From DRTC01 sp964521025 (GTDB taxonomy: Bacteria; Cloacimonadota; Cloacimonadia; Cloacimonadales; TCS61): DNA of 45,919 bases. Made by a program: the position numbers and the translations under genes. The notes under the pieces are model-generated. The model was not told the DNA's origin. It saw only the letters and a program-made list of their open reading frames with translations, and made no database searches. The stretch is taken from NCBI GenBank assembly GCA_964521025.1, contig CAZFPK010000022.1:1-45919 (forward strand), in the 5' to 3' direction. Positions 1-8,976 of this stretch are shown here, piece after piece (within the stretch, counting starts at the first letter, position 1; each line of letters opens with the position of its first letter).

Positions 1-709
1 GAAAAGTGAGAACGAGTCCGATCGTAGAAAGGGAATATCTGAATTTATCAATTTTATCTAATGGTTCTTTAAGTTCGTTTGCAACAATATCTTTCAGATT
101 GATTTTATATTCCCGGTAAATGTAACGAAGTTTGAATAGAGACGATTTTTCTTTCTGTAATTTCTTCTCTTCCGAAGAAAGCTTTTCTTTATTTTCCAAG
201 TATCCGGGACAATTATCATTTCCGCATTTATAAATTGTGACCATCAATCTGCTTTTCCATTTGTATAATGCTTTTTGGCAAATTGGACAGTAGTATTTTG
301 TCCGTGATATTTTGGGAGTTTCACAGAATGTATTTTTGCATACTTTGCATTGATATTGGATGCTTTTCTTATCACCATTGTTCACATAGATATAATTATG
401 AGGTGCTCCACAATACGGACATTTTATGTGTTTTTCCGGTTTGTTTTTTCCATGATGTTTAACTGGTTTTATATCTTTATTTTTAATAATGTTTTTATAA
501 TTAATTTCCGATTTTTCTTTTAAAGGAGCATCGAGTGGAGGTTCCGGATCAACTTGAAACTTTCGGTAATTCGGGTATTCCGGTTTTGATTCTTTAAATT
601 TCGTATTTGGATCATTCAAAAGTTCTTGTAAAACTTCAATGATTCCGATGACCTGTTCTCTTGTTAATTTTCGGCAAATCCACTTCGCAATATTTTCAAT
701 AATTTTCAT
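1..709 (-). CDS. DDE-type transposase, N-terminal part (cut by window edge)
   Basis: An open frame starts at the ATG at 709-707 and runs off the left edge without a stop, giving about 236 residues. The N-terminal part is helical and charged. A zinc-ribbon section follows, with four cysteine pairs or near-pairs: CPYC, CKVC, CPIC and a CGNDNC knuckle. After that comes a basic stretch with FKLRYIYREYK and a tail reading IGLVLTF. This order matches my memory of the N-terminal half of a family of DDE transposases whose catalytic domain follows directly, which would lie left of position 1. A GGAAAGAG ribosome-binding site lies about 10 nt upstream of the start. I could not place terminal inverted repeats, so the element's right end, probably between 710 and 850, is undefined. 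The IS family is not named. Confidence 0.75.
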   Translation of the reverse strand, partial: MKIIENIAKWICRKLTREQVIGIIEVLQELLNDPNTKFKESKPEYPNYRKFQVDPEPPLDAPLKEKSEINYKNIIKNKDIKPVKHHGKNKPEKHIKCPYCGAPHNYIYVNNGDKKSIQYQCKVCKNTFCETPKISRTKYYCPICQKALYKWKSRLMVTIYKCGNDNCPGYLENKEKLSSEEKKLQKEKSSLFKLRYIYREYKINLKDIVANELKEPLDKIDKFRYSLSTIGLVLTF

Positions 710-815
710 GGGAAAATCTCTTTCCTTTTTTGGTCCTTAAACCTAAATTTAGGGGGAGATTTTTCCCAACTGGTTTAAATGTATAGAAAATAATTAGTTA
801 AGTAAAAGAACAAGG

Positions 816-834
816 GGTTCTGTGTTACAGAACC
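816..834. other. Perfect 8-bp hairpin upstream of murA
   Basis: GGTTCTGT and ACAGAACC pair across a GTT loop. The hairpin lies between the transposase start and murA. No T-run follows on either strand, so it is not a standard intrinsic terminator. It may be an IS end, a repetitive palindrome or part of the murA leader. Confidence 0.5.
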
Positions 835-949
835 AAGAGGGATTAGGGGAGTTTGTAATGAAAAATCGATTCAAAAGTGATCAGAGCGGGATTAATATTA
901 ATACAAGAGTTTTGAGAAAATACGCATTCATCCCGAAAACTTTTGGCAG

Positions 950-965
950 GGATCGGGAACGATCC
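950..965 (+). promoter_or_regulatory. GGAA-tetraloop hairpin next to the murA ribosome-binding site
   Basis: GGATCG pairs with CGATCC around a GGAA tetraloop, and the AGGAAA ribosome-binding site of murA begins one base downstream of the stem. A stem this close to the Shine-Dalgarno site could affect initiation, but no known riboswitch is recognised. It contains the string GGGAACGAT, also seen in the hairpin upstream of wecB. Confidence 0.35.
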
Positions 966-976
966 AGGAAAAACAA

Positions 977-2230
977 ATGGATAAATTTATCATAAACGGG
1001 AGCAGAAAACTTTGCGGCAGCATTGAGATAAGCGGAGCGAAAAATGCGATCCTGCCTATCATGGCTGCTGCTATCTTAACAAAAGGGAAATCGGTTCTGA
1101 CCAATGTTCCCAATCTGAACGATATTAAAATGATGTCCCATCTTTTGCGCATCATCGGAGCAAGGGTTGATTATCATAACGGAACTCTGGAAATCGACAC
1201 GACCAACTGCAGTTATTATGAAGCTCCTTATGAGATCGTCAGTAAAATGAGGGCTTCAGTGAATGTACTCGGTCCTCTGATCGCTCGCTTTGGGAAAGCA
1301 AAAGTATCACTTCCCGGAGGTTGTGCCATCGGTACGCGTCCGGTCAATCTGCATCAGAAAGCATTGGAAAAATTGAATGTAAATATCGATATCCGGCACG
1401 GTTATATCATTGCGAATTGTTCTCAGCTGAAAGGAAATATCGTCGAGTTTGAGAAATCGAGTGTGGGAGCGACGGAAAATACTCTTTGTGCTGCTGTTTT
1501 AGCAAAAGGAGAAACTAATATTCATAATGCCGCTATCGAACCGGAAGTTACAGCTCTGATCGATTTTCTGCAAAAAATGGGAGCAGATATAAAAGGTAAA
1601 GGGACAACTCGTCTCAAAATCAAGGGAGTGAAAACACTGCAACCGGTTGAGATGGAAATGATACCGGACCGGATAGAAGCCGGAACACTCCTGATAGCTG
1701 GAGCGATAACCAAAAGCGAAATATCCATCAGAAAATGTGAACCGGAACATTTACGGAAATTATTGGAAAAATTGGAAGAAACAGGTGCGAAATTTGAAAT
1801 TAAAAAAAACGAAATAAAAATAATTCCTGCTCAAAAGATTACTCCGACAAATATCGAAACTCGACCTTTTCCCGGTTTTCCAACCGATCTGCAAGCCCAA
1901 TTTTTGGCATTAATGACTCTCGCAAATGGAAAAAGCATGATCAAAGAAACGATTTTCCCGGACAGGTTTATGCATGTTCCCGAACTCAATCGACTTCATG
2001 CCGAGATAAAACTGGATAAAGGGATTGCCGAAGTTTCCGGTGTTCCCGAATTAAGCGGAGCAGAAGTGATGGCGACCGACCTGCGAGCAAGTGCTGCCCT
2101 GGTTTTAGCGGGATTAGCTGCTAAAGGACAGACAACGATTTCCCGCATCTATCACATCGATCGCGGGTATTACCGGATCGAGAAAAAACTACAAAAATTG
2201 GGAGCGGAAATTAAACGGGTAGAATCATAG
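977..2230 (+). CDS. murA: UDP-N-acetylglucosamine 1-carboxyvinyltransferase MurA
   Basis: MurA transfers enolpyruvate from PEP to UDP-GlcNAc, the first committed step of cytoplasmic peptidoglycan precursor synthesis. The 417 residues match the usual length of about 418. The N-terminus has the substrate-binding SGAKNA motif (K22, N23). The catalytic loop reads GGCAIGTRP with the conserved cysteine at residue 116, so this is the fosfomycin-sensitive Cys type rather than the Asp variant. FPTDLQAQF near residue 300 carries the catalytic Asp. The ATG at 977 has AGGAAA 5 nt upstream and gives the canonical MurA N-terminus. mnmA follows on the same strand after 35 nt, so co-transcription is plausible. 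Confidence 0.97.
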   Translation: MDKFIINGSRKLCGSIEISGAKNAILPIMAAAILTKGKSVLTNVPNLNDIKMMSHLLRIIGARVDYHNGTLEIDTTNCSYYEAPYEIVSKMRASVNVLGPLIARFGKAKVSLPGGCAIGTRPVNLHQKALEKLNVNIDIRHGYIIANCSQLKGNIVEFEKSSVGATENTLCAAVLAKGETNIHNAAIEPEVTALIDFLQKMGADIKGKGTTRLKIKGVKTLQPVEMEMIPDRIEAGTLLIAGAITKSEISIRKCEPEHLRKLLEKLEETGAKFEIKKNEIKIIPAQKITPTNIETRPFPGFPTDLQAQFLALMTLANGKSMIKETIFPDRFMHVPELNRLHAEIKLDKGIAEVSGVPELSGAEVMATDLRASAALVLAGLAAKGQTTISRIYHIDRGYYRIEKKLQKLGAEIKRVES

Positions 2231-2265
2231 ATGTTCAAAATGAAAAGATTTATTATTACTGAATT

Positions 2266-3342
2266 ATGAGAGAAAAAATCATCGTCGGCATGTCCGGAGG
2301 AGTGGATTCCTCGGTATCGTTGATCCTTCTGAAAGAGCAGGGATTCGAACCCATCGGAGTATCTCTCAAATTACCTGTTTGGGAAAATCCTCACAATCGA
2401 TTAAGGGAAAATGTCTGCTGTACAAAAGAATCTTTGGAAACAGCAAAAAAAATATGTGATAATTTGAAGGTTCCGTTTTTCATTTACGATGTTCAAGAAT
2501 ATTTTGAAAAGGAGGTCATCACTTATTTCATCGATGAATATAAAAATGAAAGAACTCCGAATCCCTGTATGATCTGTAACAGGTTTTTAAAATTTAAGAA
2601 ATTGTTTGAATTTGCGGAAAAACAAAATGCAAAAAAAATCGCCACCGGGCATTATGCAAAAATCAAGAAAATACCGGAAACAGGAAAATGTGAGCTTTTA
2701 AAAGCCAAAGATAAGGATAAAGATCAATCATATTATCTTGCTTTCCTAAAGAAAAAATGGCTGCAAAATATAATATTCCCGCTCGGTGAATATCAAAAGG
2801 AAACGACATTTCAAATTGCTGCTAAAAACGGACTCGATAATCTTTTGTGTAAGAAGGAAAGCCAGGATTTCTGTTTTGTTGCAGGAAAATCGCTGCCGTA
2901 TTTCCTGGAAGAAAAAATCGGGCTCGCAAAAGGAAAGATCATTCATGAAAACGGAAAAGTTCTGGGAGAACATAAGGGAATTCATTTTTACACGATCGGT
3001 CAAAGAAAAGGTCTGAATACACCCTGGCATTCGCCTTTGTTTGTTACCAACTTAGACAAGAAAAATAATCAGGTGATCGTAACCGATGATCCTGATGATC
3101 TTCTTTCACAGCATTTTTCTGTTTCAAACATGAATTGGTTGATCGATTTTTCAACAGCAGATTTTTCTGATATCCAGGTTCAGGTTAGATATAACAGCTA
3201 TCCGCTTCCGGTGGAGAAAATTGATCTTTACGAAAATGAAATAAAAGTTACATTAAAAAAACCTCATCGAGCAATAACTCCCGGTCAAGCAGCTGTTTTT
3301 TATCGAGATAATCAACTTTTAGGTGGCGGGATGATCGAGTAA
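2266..3342 (+). CDS. mnmA: tRNA-specific 2-thiouridylase MnmA
   Basis: MnmA installs the 2-thio group of s2U34 in Lys, Glu and Gln tRNAs. It adenylates the uridine and transfers sulfur. The protein is 358 residues, typical of the family. It opens with the PP-loop motif GMSGGVDSS (residues 8-16). The N-terminal catalytic cysteine is C101 in NPCMIC, and the second is C203 in the SQDFCF motif. The extra cysteine C104 makes a CxxC, and with C203 this is the three-cysteine pattern reported for iron-sulfur-cluster MnmA enzymes. An additional Cys pair lies at residues 51-52. It sits between murA and wecB on the same strand. No Shine-Dalgarno site is obvious. Confidence 0.96.
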   Translation: MREKIIVGMSGGVDSSVSLILLKEQGFEPIGVSLKLPVWENPHNRLRENVCCTKESLETAKKICDNLKVPFFIYDVQEYFEKEVITYFIDEYKNERTPNPCMICNRFLKFKKLFEFAEKQNAKKIATGHYAKIKKIPETGKCELLKAKDKDKDQSYYLAFLKKKWLQNIIFPLGEYQKETTFQIAAKNGLDNLLCKKESQDFCFVAGKSLPYFLEEKIGLAKGKIIHENGKVLGEHKGIHFYTIGQRKGLNTPWHSPLFVTNLDKKNNQVIVTDDPDDLLSQHFSVSNMNWLIDFSTADFSDIQVQVRYNSYPLPVEKIDLYENEIKVTLKKPHRAITPGQAAVFYRDNQLLGGGMIE

Positions 3343-3364
3343 TAATATTTAAAGAGTGTACATT

Positions 3365-3390
3365 TCCAATCTGGGATTGGGAACGATGAG
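3365..3390 (+). other. Intergenic hairpin with GGGAACGAT tail
   Basis: CCAATC (3366-3371) pairs with GATTGG (3375-3380) around a TGG loop and is followed by GAACGATGAG. It occupies the mnmA-wecB gap. It shares GGGAACGAT with the hairpin before murA, and GGGAAC occurs again before the DUF362 gene near 24360. There is no T-run, so termination is unlikely. Confidence 0.4.
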
Positions 3391-3435
3391 AATTTCAGGG
3401 AAGACAGATGAGTAAAAAAACAGAAAGGAAATAGA

Positions 3436-4533
3436 ATGAAAAAAATCCATTTAGTTGTTGGAGCGAGACCGAATTTCATGAAAATGGCTCCGCTTTATAA
3501 AGAATTCGGGAAATATCCGGAAGAATTTGAAGTAAAACTTATTCACACCGGGCAGCATTATGATGAAAGGATGAGTAAATTTTTCTTCGATGACCTGCAA
3601 ATGCCGGTTCCGGATGAATACCTGGAAGTCGGTTCGGGACTGCATGGAGAACAGACAGCCAGAATTATGGAAAGATATGAACAAGTTCTTTTCAATGATA
3701 AACCGGATCTGGTGATTGTTGCCGGAGATGTGAACAGCACAGTTGCCTGCGCCCTCGATGCGGTTAAACTCCATATTCCGGTTGCTCATCTGGAGGCGGG
3801 ACTGCGCAGCTTTGACCGCAGAATGCCGGAAGAGATCAATCGCTTGATGACAGATGTTATTTCCGATTACCTGTTGACTCCTTCTCCGGACGGAGATAGG
3901 AATCTTCTAAATGAAGGAATTTCCAAGGAAAAGATATTTTTTGTCGGGAACATTATGATCGATTCGCTGGTGATGTTCAAAGAAAAAGCACAAAGATCTT
4001 CGATCATGCAGGATTTGAATCTTGAACCCGGAAAATTTGTTTTGATAACCCTGCATCGCCCATCTAATGTCGATGAGAAAGATGGCTTTCTGACGATCCT
4101 GAATGCTTTTGAAGAAATTTCCAAATCGATAAAACTGGCTTTTCCTATTCATCCGCGAGCAAAAAAACAGATTTCCAAATTCGGATTGGATGGGAAAGTT
4201 AAAAAAATGGAAAATTTGTTATTAATCGAACCGATCGGTTATTATGATTTCCTGAAATTGCAGATGGATGCGAAATTCATTATCACAGATTCCGGCGGAA
4301 TCCAGGAAGAAACAACTTATTTTGGAATTCCCTGCTTAACTTTAAGACCGAATACGGAAAGACCGATCACGATCACGGAAGGAACGAATAAACTGGTCGA
4401 ACTGAAAACAGGAGCGATCATCGAGGATGCAAAATCGATTTTAAATGGAAAATCCAAGAAAGGAAAAATCCCAAAATATTGGGAAGGGAAAACTGCAGAA
4501 AGGATCGTTAAAGTCTTCAGGGAAAAATTATAG
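3436..4533 (+). CDS. wecB: UDP-N-acetylglucosamine 2-epimerase (non-hydrolysing)
   Basis: This enzyme interconverts UDP-GlcNAc and UDP-ManNAc, the precursor of ManNAc-containing surface polysaccharides. The 365-residue length is normal. Family signatures in order are GARPNFMKMAPL at the N-terminus, HTGQHYD near residue 36, AHLEAGLRS followed by MPEEINR near residues 117-135, HPR near residue 237, and the UDP-binding DSGGIQEE near residue 285. The ATG at 3436 has AGGAAATAG just upstream and starts directly with the family's MKKIHLVVGARPN opening. No other polysaccharide gene is adjacent, so the end product cannot be told from context. It converges on priA with only 25 nt between stop codons. 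Confidence 0.95.
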   Translation: MKKIHLVVGARPNFMKMAPLYKEFGKYPEEFEVKLIHTGQHYDERMSKFFFDDLQMPVPDEYLEVGSGLHGEQTARIMERYEQVLFNDKPDLVIVAGDVNSTVACALDAVKLHIPVAHLEAGLRSFDRRMPEEINRLMTDVISDYLLTPSPDGDRNLLNEGISKEKIFFVGNIMIDSLVMFKEKAQRSSIMQDLNLEPGKFVLITLHRPSNVDEKDGFLTILNAFEEISKSIKLAFPIHPRAKKQISKFGLDGKVKKMENLLLIEPIGYYDFLKLQMDAKFIITDSGGIQEETTYFGIPCLTLRPNTERPITITEGTNKLVELKTGAIIEDAKSILNGKSKKGKIPKYWEGKTAERIVKVFREKL

Positions 4534-4558
4534 AATTTTTAGAAATTTTCCGGACATC

Positions 4559-6943
4559 TTACAAAAGCGACAATGGATCGACATCGATAACCTGTTTTAT
4601 AGTTGAACTTAATTTCAAATTTTCCTTCAGGAAATTAATTGCCTGCGACATGATCGCGACCGATGAAGCTTTCAGGATAATATGATAACGGTAATTATTT
4701 TTTAATTTTTCAATTGGAGTAGGAACAGGTCCCAAAATCAGCAATTTTTTCGACTCGAATAAAGTGCGAAGTTTCTGAAAAATCCGTTTATTATAATTAA
4801 ATTGAGTTAGCAGATATTTGTTGTCCTTCCCGGAAAAAACAATACGGGCAATTCTATAAAACGGAGGATAATATAGAGTTTTCCTCAATGATAATTCCTT
4901 TTCTGCAAATGCTGGAAAATCTTGCTTCATCGCTGATATTATAGCGTAATGATCAGGATTATAGGTTTGGATAAAAACTTCGCCGGGTTTATCTCCTCTT
5001 CCTGAACGACCGGCAACTTGAGTCAGCAGTTGAAAGGTTTTCTCAGCAGCCCGGAAATCAGGAAAATTCAAACCAATATCCGCTGAAATAACTCCCACTA
5101 AAGTCACATTTGGAAAATCCAGCCCTTTAGCGATCATCTGGGTTCCCAGCAGGATATCGATGTTTCTGTTCTGCATTCGTTTGAACATCGAATCATAGCT
5201 GTCTTTTTTACTGGTCGTATCGGAATCCATCCTCAATATTCTTGCAGACGGGAAAAGAATTTTCAATTGTTTCTCGATCTGCTGCGTGCCGGGAGCTCCA
5301 AACCGGAAAAGGTAATTATTACAATCCGGACAATTGCGGGGCATTTTTACCGAATATCCGCAGTAATGACAGATCAAGTCGAGAGAAAAGCTGTGATATT
5401 TTAAACTGATGTTGCATTTTGGACATTTGAATAATTTCCCGCAGGAAATACACTGTACAAATGAAGAATGCCCCCGCCTGTTCTGCAGCAAAATAACCTG
5501 TTCTTTATCAGACAGTCTGTCCTCGATTTTTTTTATCAGTTCTTTTGCCATGATAAGTTTGTGGTCTTTCTCCCTTTTCATATCGATTATCTTCACGAAA
5601 GGCAAACGATATGCGAGGGGTCTTTTTGTCAGTTTCAGCAGTTTGAATTTGCCAGTGTATGCATTTTGCCGGCTTTCCAGAGAAGGTGTTGCGCTTCCCA
5701 GGATAACGACAGCATTTACTTTCCTTGCTCTGACAACGGCGATGTCCCTGGCATTGTAGCGGGGAGTTTTGTCTTGTTTGAAACTGTTTTCATGTTCTTC
5801 ATCGACTATTATGATGCCGACATTTTCCAGGGGAGCAAAGATCGCACTGCGAGCTCCGATCACAATACTGCATTTCCCGGATTTTATCTTTTTCCATTGA
5901 TTCAATTTCTCGCGGTCATTAAGATGGCTGTGCAGGATGGCAATATCTTCTTTGAACGCACTGAAAAATCTTTGTACAATTTGCGGGGTCAAAGCAATTT
6001 CCGGAACAAGCAAAAGAGCAGTTTTTCCTTTCTTTAAACAGGTATTTATGGCGTGAATATAAATTTCGGTTTTCCCGCTGCCTGTAATTCCATAAAGCAG
6101 GAAAGTCTTAAAAATATTCTGCTCGATTATTGAATCTACTTCTTTCTTGATTTTCTTCTGCTCGTCGGTGAGATCGATTTTTTTCTTGCTTTTTATTGAT
6201 TTTGGAATTTTATAATTCGTTTTTATTTCCCTCGGCTCGATCCTGATCATTCCTTTATTTTGCAGTGATTTGACAATTGAATAGCTGAACCGGTTAGCAA
6301 TTTCAGCTAAAGGAAAATCTTTCCCGGTATTTTTTATGATATTAAAAGCAGATTTTTGTTTTTCGGTCAATTTTGGAATTTTATCCAATTTGTTCAAGAC
6401 AACAAAATTTGCTATTTTCTTTTTGATCCTGGCATCATAAGTTCTTTCAATCTCGACTAAACCGGCTTCTTCGAGTTTTTCGAGCCAGAGATAAAAATTA
6501 TTTATTTTTAGTTTGCTTTTACTTTCCAAAATATCCGTAAAAACAACCGAACTCAATTCATTCATTATCCTTTCGGAACTGCCATTCGATCCTTTTAATA
6601 TCCCGTCTTTGATCTTTTTTATTTTTTGCTGCAACTGGATATTCAAACCTGCAGGCAGCATCGAAAAAAGAGCTATTCCCAAACTACAAAAATAATACTT
6701 ACTTATCCATCGAGCGAGGTATATCAGTTCTTCATTTATGACCGGCTCTTTATCGATAATTTCCAGGATGTTCTTATATTTGATATCTTTCTTTAATTGT
6801 GTTGAACGCTGCCGGACAATACCTGTTCGGATCGTGTTTCCAAAAGAAACGATCACCCTGCATCCTTTCTTTATTTCGAGAGGATGTTTGTAAGTAAATA
6901 AATTATCAATTTTTACAGGTAATGCGATGTCATAATAATACAT
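4559..6943 (-). CDS. priA: Primosomal protein N', replication-restart helicase PriA
   Basis: PriA is the 3'-5' superfamily-2 helicase that recognises stalled forks and reloads the replicative helicase. The 794-residue protein has the family layout. An N-terminal DNA-binding domain opens with YYDIALPV. Walker A is GSGKTE near residue 286. The DEEHE box, GSATPS motif and C-terminal helicase motifs (QMIAKGLDFPNV, then QVAGRSGRGDKPG) follow. The zinc-binding insert at about 495-537 keeps all eight cysteines as four CxxC pairs. The ATG at 6943 gives the expected N-terminus. A terminator immediately upstream (6949-6977) isolates it from the preceding operon, so it needs its own promoter or read-through. 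Confidence 0.97.
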   Translation of the reverse strand: MYYYDIALPVKIDNLFTYKHPLEIKKGCRVIVSFGNTIRTGIVRQRSTQLKKDIKYKNILEIIDKEPVINEELIYLARWISKYYFCSLGIALFSMLPAGLNIQLQQKIKKIKDGILKGSNGSSERIMNELSSVVFTDILESKSKLKINNFYLWLEKLEEAGLVEIERTYDARIKKKIANFVVLNKLDKIPKLTEKQKSAFNIIKNTGKDFPLAEIANRFSYSIVKSLQNKGMIRIEPREIKTNYKIPKSIKSKKKIDLTDEQKKIKKEVDSIIEQNIFKTFLLYGITGSGKTEIYIHAINTCLKKGKTALLLVPEIALTPQIVQRFFSAFKEDIAILHSHLNDREKLNQWKKIKSGKCSIVIGARSAIFAPLENVGIIIVDEEHENSFKQDKTPRYNARDIAVVRARKVNAVVILGSATPSLESRQNAYTGKFKLLKLTKRPLAYRLPFVKIIDMKREKDHKLIMAKELIKKIEDRLSDKEQVILLQNRRGHSSFVQCISCGKLFKCPKCNISLKYHSFSLDLICHYCGYSVKMPRNCPDCNNYLFRFGAPGTQQIEKQLKILFPSARILRMDSDTTSKKDSYDSMFKRMQNRNIDILLGTQMIAKGLDFPNVTLVGVISADIGLNFPDFRAAEKTFQLLTQVAGRSGRGDKPGEVFIQTYNPDHYAIISAMKQDFPAFAEKELSLRKTLYYPPFYRIARIVFSGKDNKYLLTQFNYNKRIFQKLRTLFESKKLLILGPVPTPIEKLKNNYRYHIILKASSVAIMSQAINFLKENLKLSSTIKQVIDVDPLSLL

Positions 6944-6948
6944 AATTC

Positions 6949-6977
6949 AAAAAAAAGCCCTTCGTAATTGAAGGGCT
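6949..6977 (-). terminator. Rho-independent terminator of the Agl/Tol-like operon
   Basis: On the minus strand an 8-bp perfect stem (AGCCCTTC with GAAGGGCT, 6-nt loop) is followed by a run of eight T. It lies 29 bp past the stop codon of the AgmX-like gene and just before the priA start, marking the end of the long minus-strand operon. Confidence 0.88.
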
Positions 6978-7005
6978 GTTATAGAACTTTTACATTCTCT
7001 AATCG

Positions 7006-8433
7006 TTATTGACTCTTCATAAATGTCATCGGGAAAGTATATTGGATAGCATTCTTGACTTTTATGTTCCACTGCAGGATAATGTTTCTTGCTTTCTTCA
7101 GGAATGAATCACTGAAATAACTTCCTTTGGAAATATTAAAATCAACAGCAACAACTTTTCCATCTGCTTCGATAATGATCACAAATTCAATCCTGCCGTA
7201 CATTTCCATGATCATGGATTCGACTGTATAAAGTTGTTTTAACTGAGGTTTGTATGTATTTATCTGATTTTTAATATTAGCGATTTCGGTTTTTGTTTCA
7301 GGAGCAACATCTTTGACACTAATTGAACCTTCTTTTACTGCTTTGATGCCGGCAAATCTCTTCTTTACGGTTTCAAAATGAGCTTTGCTTTCGATTTTAG
7401 TAATGTCAAATTTACCAACATCACCGCCTAAGTCTGCTAGATCAACTTCATCAAATCCGGTACCTTGCCCTAAATCCAAACCTTCCAAACCACCAAGATC
7501 TCCCAAACCTTCTCCGGGAGCTAATCCTGATGATCCGACGATGTCATCGAGAACTGTTCCTCCTCCCGGTTGTTGTGTTCCAAGACCGGTTCCTCCTCCA
7601 GGTCCAACTCCTGATTCAGTCGAAGCTGTTGCTACGATTTCATCTACTTGTGTAACTTCTAACAATTCGGAACTCAAATCCGCATCACCGATTTCTCCGG
7701 TTCCAAGATCGAGTCCAAACATATTCTTGAAATCTTCAGAAGTTACTTCTTCGACAGTTTCTTCTACTTCTTCGACTTCTTCCTCCTCTTCACCGGTATC
7801 TCGTTCACCTTTGGTAAAATCAGGTTCGACTTCTTCAATTATTTCAGGTTCTACTCGTTGCGCAATTTCTTCTAATCTATTAAGTCTTTCTCTAATTCCA
7901 ATTGCCTCAGGAGGAACATAAGTGGCTTCTCCAATATAAAGTCCGATAGCGGTAAACAACAAGCCAAGGATTAAAAAAATCCTGGTAAATTTCTGTTCAT
8001 GAGTTAAAGGAGGAAATTTGGCAAATTGTTTTGCCAAAGCTAATTCTTCCGGTGAAGCTTTATAGACATAAGGTTCTTTATAAAAATACTCAATTGCCCA
8101 TTGACCACTAAAAGAAATTGAACCTTCTGTGTTTTTGTCCATACGAAGAGTATTGCCTTTCAGGATCTTATCTCTTTTCAGTTCATCTTTGCTTAAATCT
8201 TTTCCGCTCTTTTTTACTGATAAATACATCCCTTCTCGAAGATTCAATGTAAAATTGTTGCCTTTTTTATTGATCAGCGTGTAATTTGAAGGAAAGGCTT
8301 TATCCAGAATTTGCCAGAAAATATGTTTATCGCTGCCGATTAGGAACTTGTTGGTGAAATCCCGTCCGTATCTTGCGTAATCTAAATCTTTATTTTTATA
8401 TTTAAGTTTTAAATTTAATATTTTTTCAGCCAT
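7006..8433 (-). CDS. AgmX/PglI-type TonB-like envelope protein
   Basis: The 475-residue protein is bitopic. Residues 1-148 form a beta-rich, probably cytoplasmic domain, FHA-like by appearance (GRDFTNKFLIG, LREGMYLSVKKSG). One membrane helix follows at about 151-167. Then come an acidic Glu/Val segment, a Gly-Pro-rich linker and a C-terminal domain of about 100 residues reading VIIIEADGKVVAVDFNI. That C-terminal fold resembles the AgmX/PglI domain, a relative of TonB-C, which spans the periplasm and transmits energy from a TolQR-type motor. It lies 12 bp downstream of an exbD gene and is the last gene before the terminator. The AgmX assignment rests on overall architecture and gene context. 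A generic TonB-family protein is the alternative. Confidence 0.75.
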   Translation of the reverse strand: MAEKILNLKLKYKNKDLDYARYGRDFTNKFLIGSDKHIFWQILDKAFPSNYTLINKKGNNFTLNLREGMYLSVKKSGKDLSKDELKRDKILKGNTLRMDKNTEGSISFSGQWAIEYFYKEPYVYKASPEELALAKQFAKFPPLTHEQKFTRIFLILGLLFTAIGLYIGEATYVPPEAIGIRERLNRLEEIAQRVEPEIIEEVEPDFTKGERDTGEEEEEVEEVEETVEEVTSEDFKNMFGLDLGTGEIGDADLSSELLEVTQVDEIVATASTESGVGPGGGTGLGTQQPGGGTVLDDIVGSSGLAPGEGLGDLGGLEGLDLGQGTGFDEVDLADLGGDVGKFDITKIESKAHFETVKKRFAGIKAVKEGSISVKDVAPETKTEIANIKNQINTYKPQLKQLYTVESMIMEMYGRIEFVIIIEADGKVVAVDFNISKGSYFSDSFLKKARNIILQWNIKVKNAIQYTFPMTFMKSQ

Positions 8434-8445
8434 ACTTACCCCGTT

Positions 8446-8964
8446 TTAGATACCAAGAACTTCATCTTTATTGTCAGTATGGATCGATGAGAAATAAATG
8501 TTAGCAAAAGCCGCACTTGCACTGAACTTTATAAATTCGGTAATGTATCTACATTCGAGCTTCTTATCTGCCTGAATAAGCAGACACGGTTTATTCTGCA
8601 TAACATTTACGATTTCATCAGCTTCGAGTTTCAAGAAATTGAACAAAGCTTCTCGTGTTTCTCTTTTACTCATAAATTCTTGTAATGTACCAACTTTGAT
8701 ATTCTCTTTTCCATACAATATTTTATCAGGATAGATCTTAATCAGAATCGCTTGACCGCTTTCAATTAGCTTGTCTTTTGTGATAGTTGTTGGTAAAAAC
8801 ATACCTTCAGGAGCATTTTTTTGTGAAGCATCCATAGCTACATTTTTTAGCATGAAAACCAATAAAATGGTCAGGATATCCATTAATGAAGTTATGTTAA
8901 GATCTCGCACAGAATGAGGTTTTTTATTAGATATTTTTAATTTACTTTTTTTATCAGCAATCAT
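8446..8964 (-). CDS. ExbD/TolR family proton-channel subunit (Asp-containing)
   Basis: ExbD/TolR dimers sit inside the ExbB/TolQ pentamer and carry protons across the inner membrane through a conserved Asp in their single helix. This 172-residue protein has a basic cytoplasmic N-terminus and the helix NITSLMDILTILLVFML with the key Asp at residue 29. A periplasmic domain of about 115 residues follows, with the usual ILIKIYPDKIL strand. It lies 12 bp after the second exbD gene and 12 bp before the AgmX-like gene, so stoichiometric co-expression is likely. It is the only one of the two ExbD copies here with the proton-carrying residue. Confidence 0.92.
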   Translation of the reverse strand: MIADKKSKLKISNKKPHSVRDLNITSLMDILTILLVFMLKNVAMDASQKNAPEGMFLPTTITKDKLIESGQAILIKIYPDKILYGKENIKVGTLQEFMSKRETREALFNFLKLEADEIVNVMQNKPCLLIQADKKLECRYITEFIKFSASAAFANIYFSSIHTDNKDEVLGI

Positions 8965-8976
8965 TATCAGCTCCTG

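Noticed and set aside
7385..7921. 178-codon Ser/Pro-rich frame opposite the AgmX-like gene
   Set aside because: It is the antisense shadow of the Gly/Pro-rich and Glu-rich linker of the real gene.
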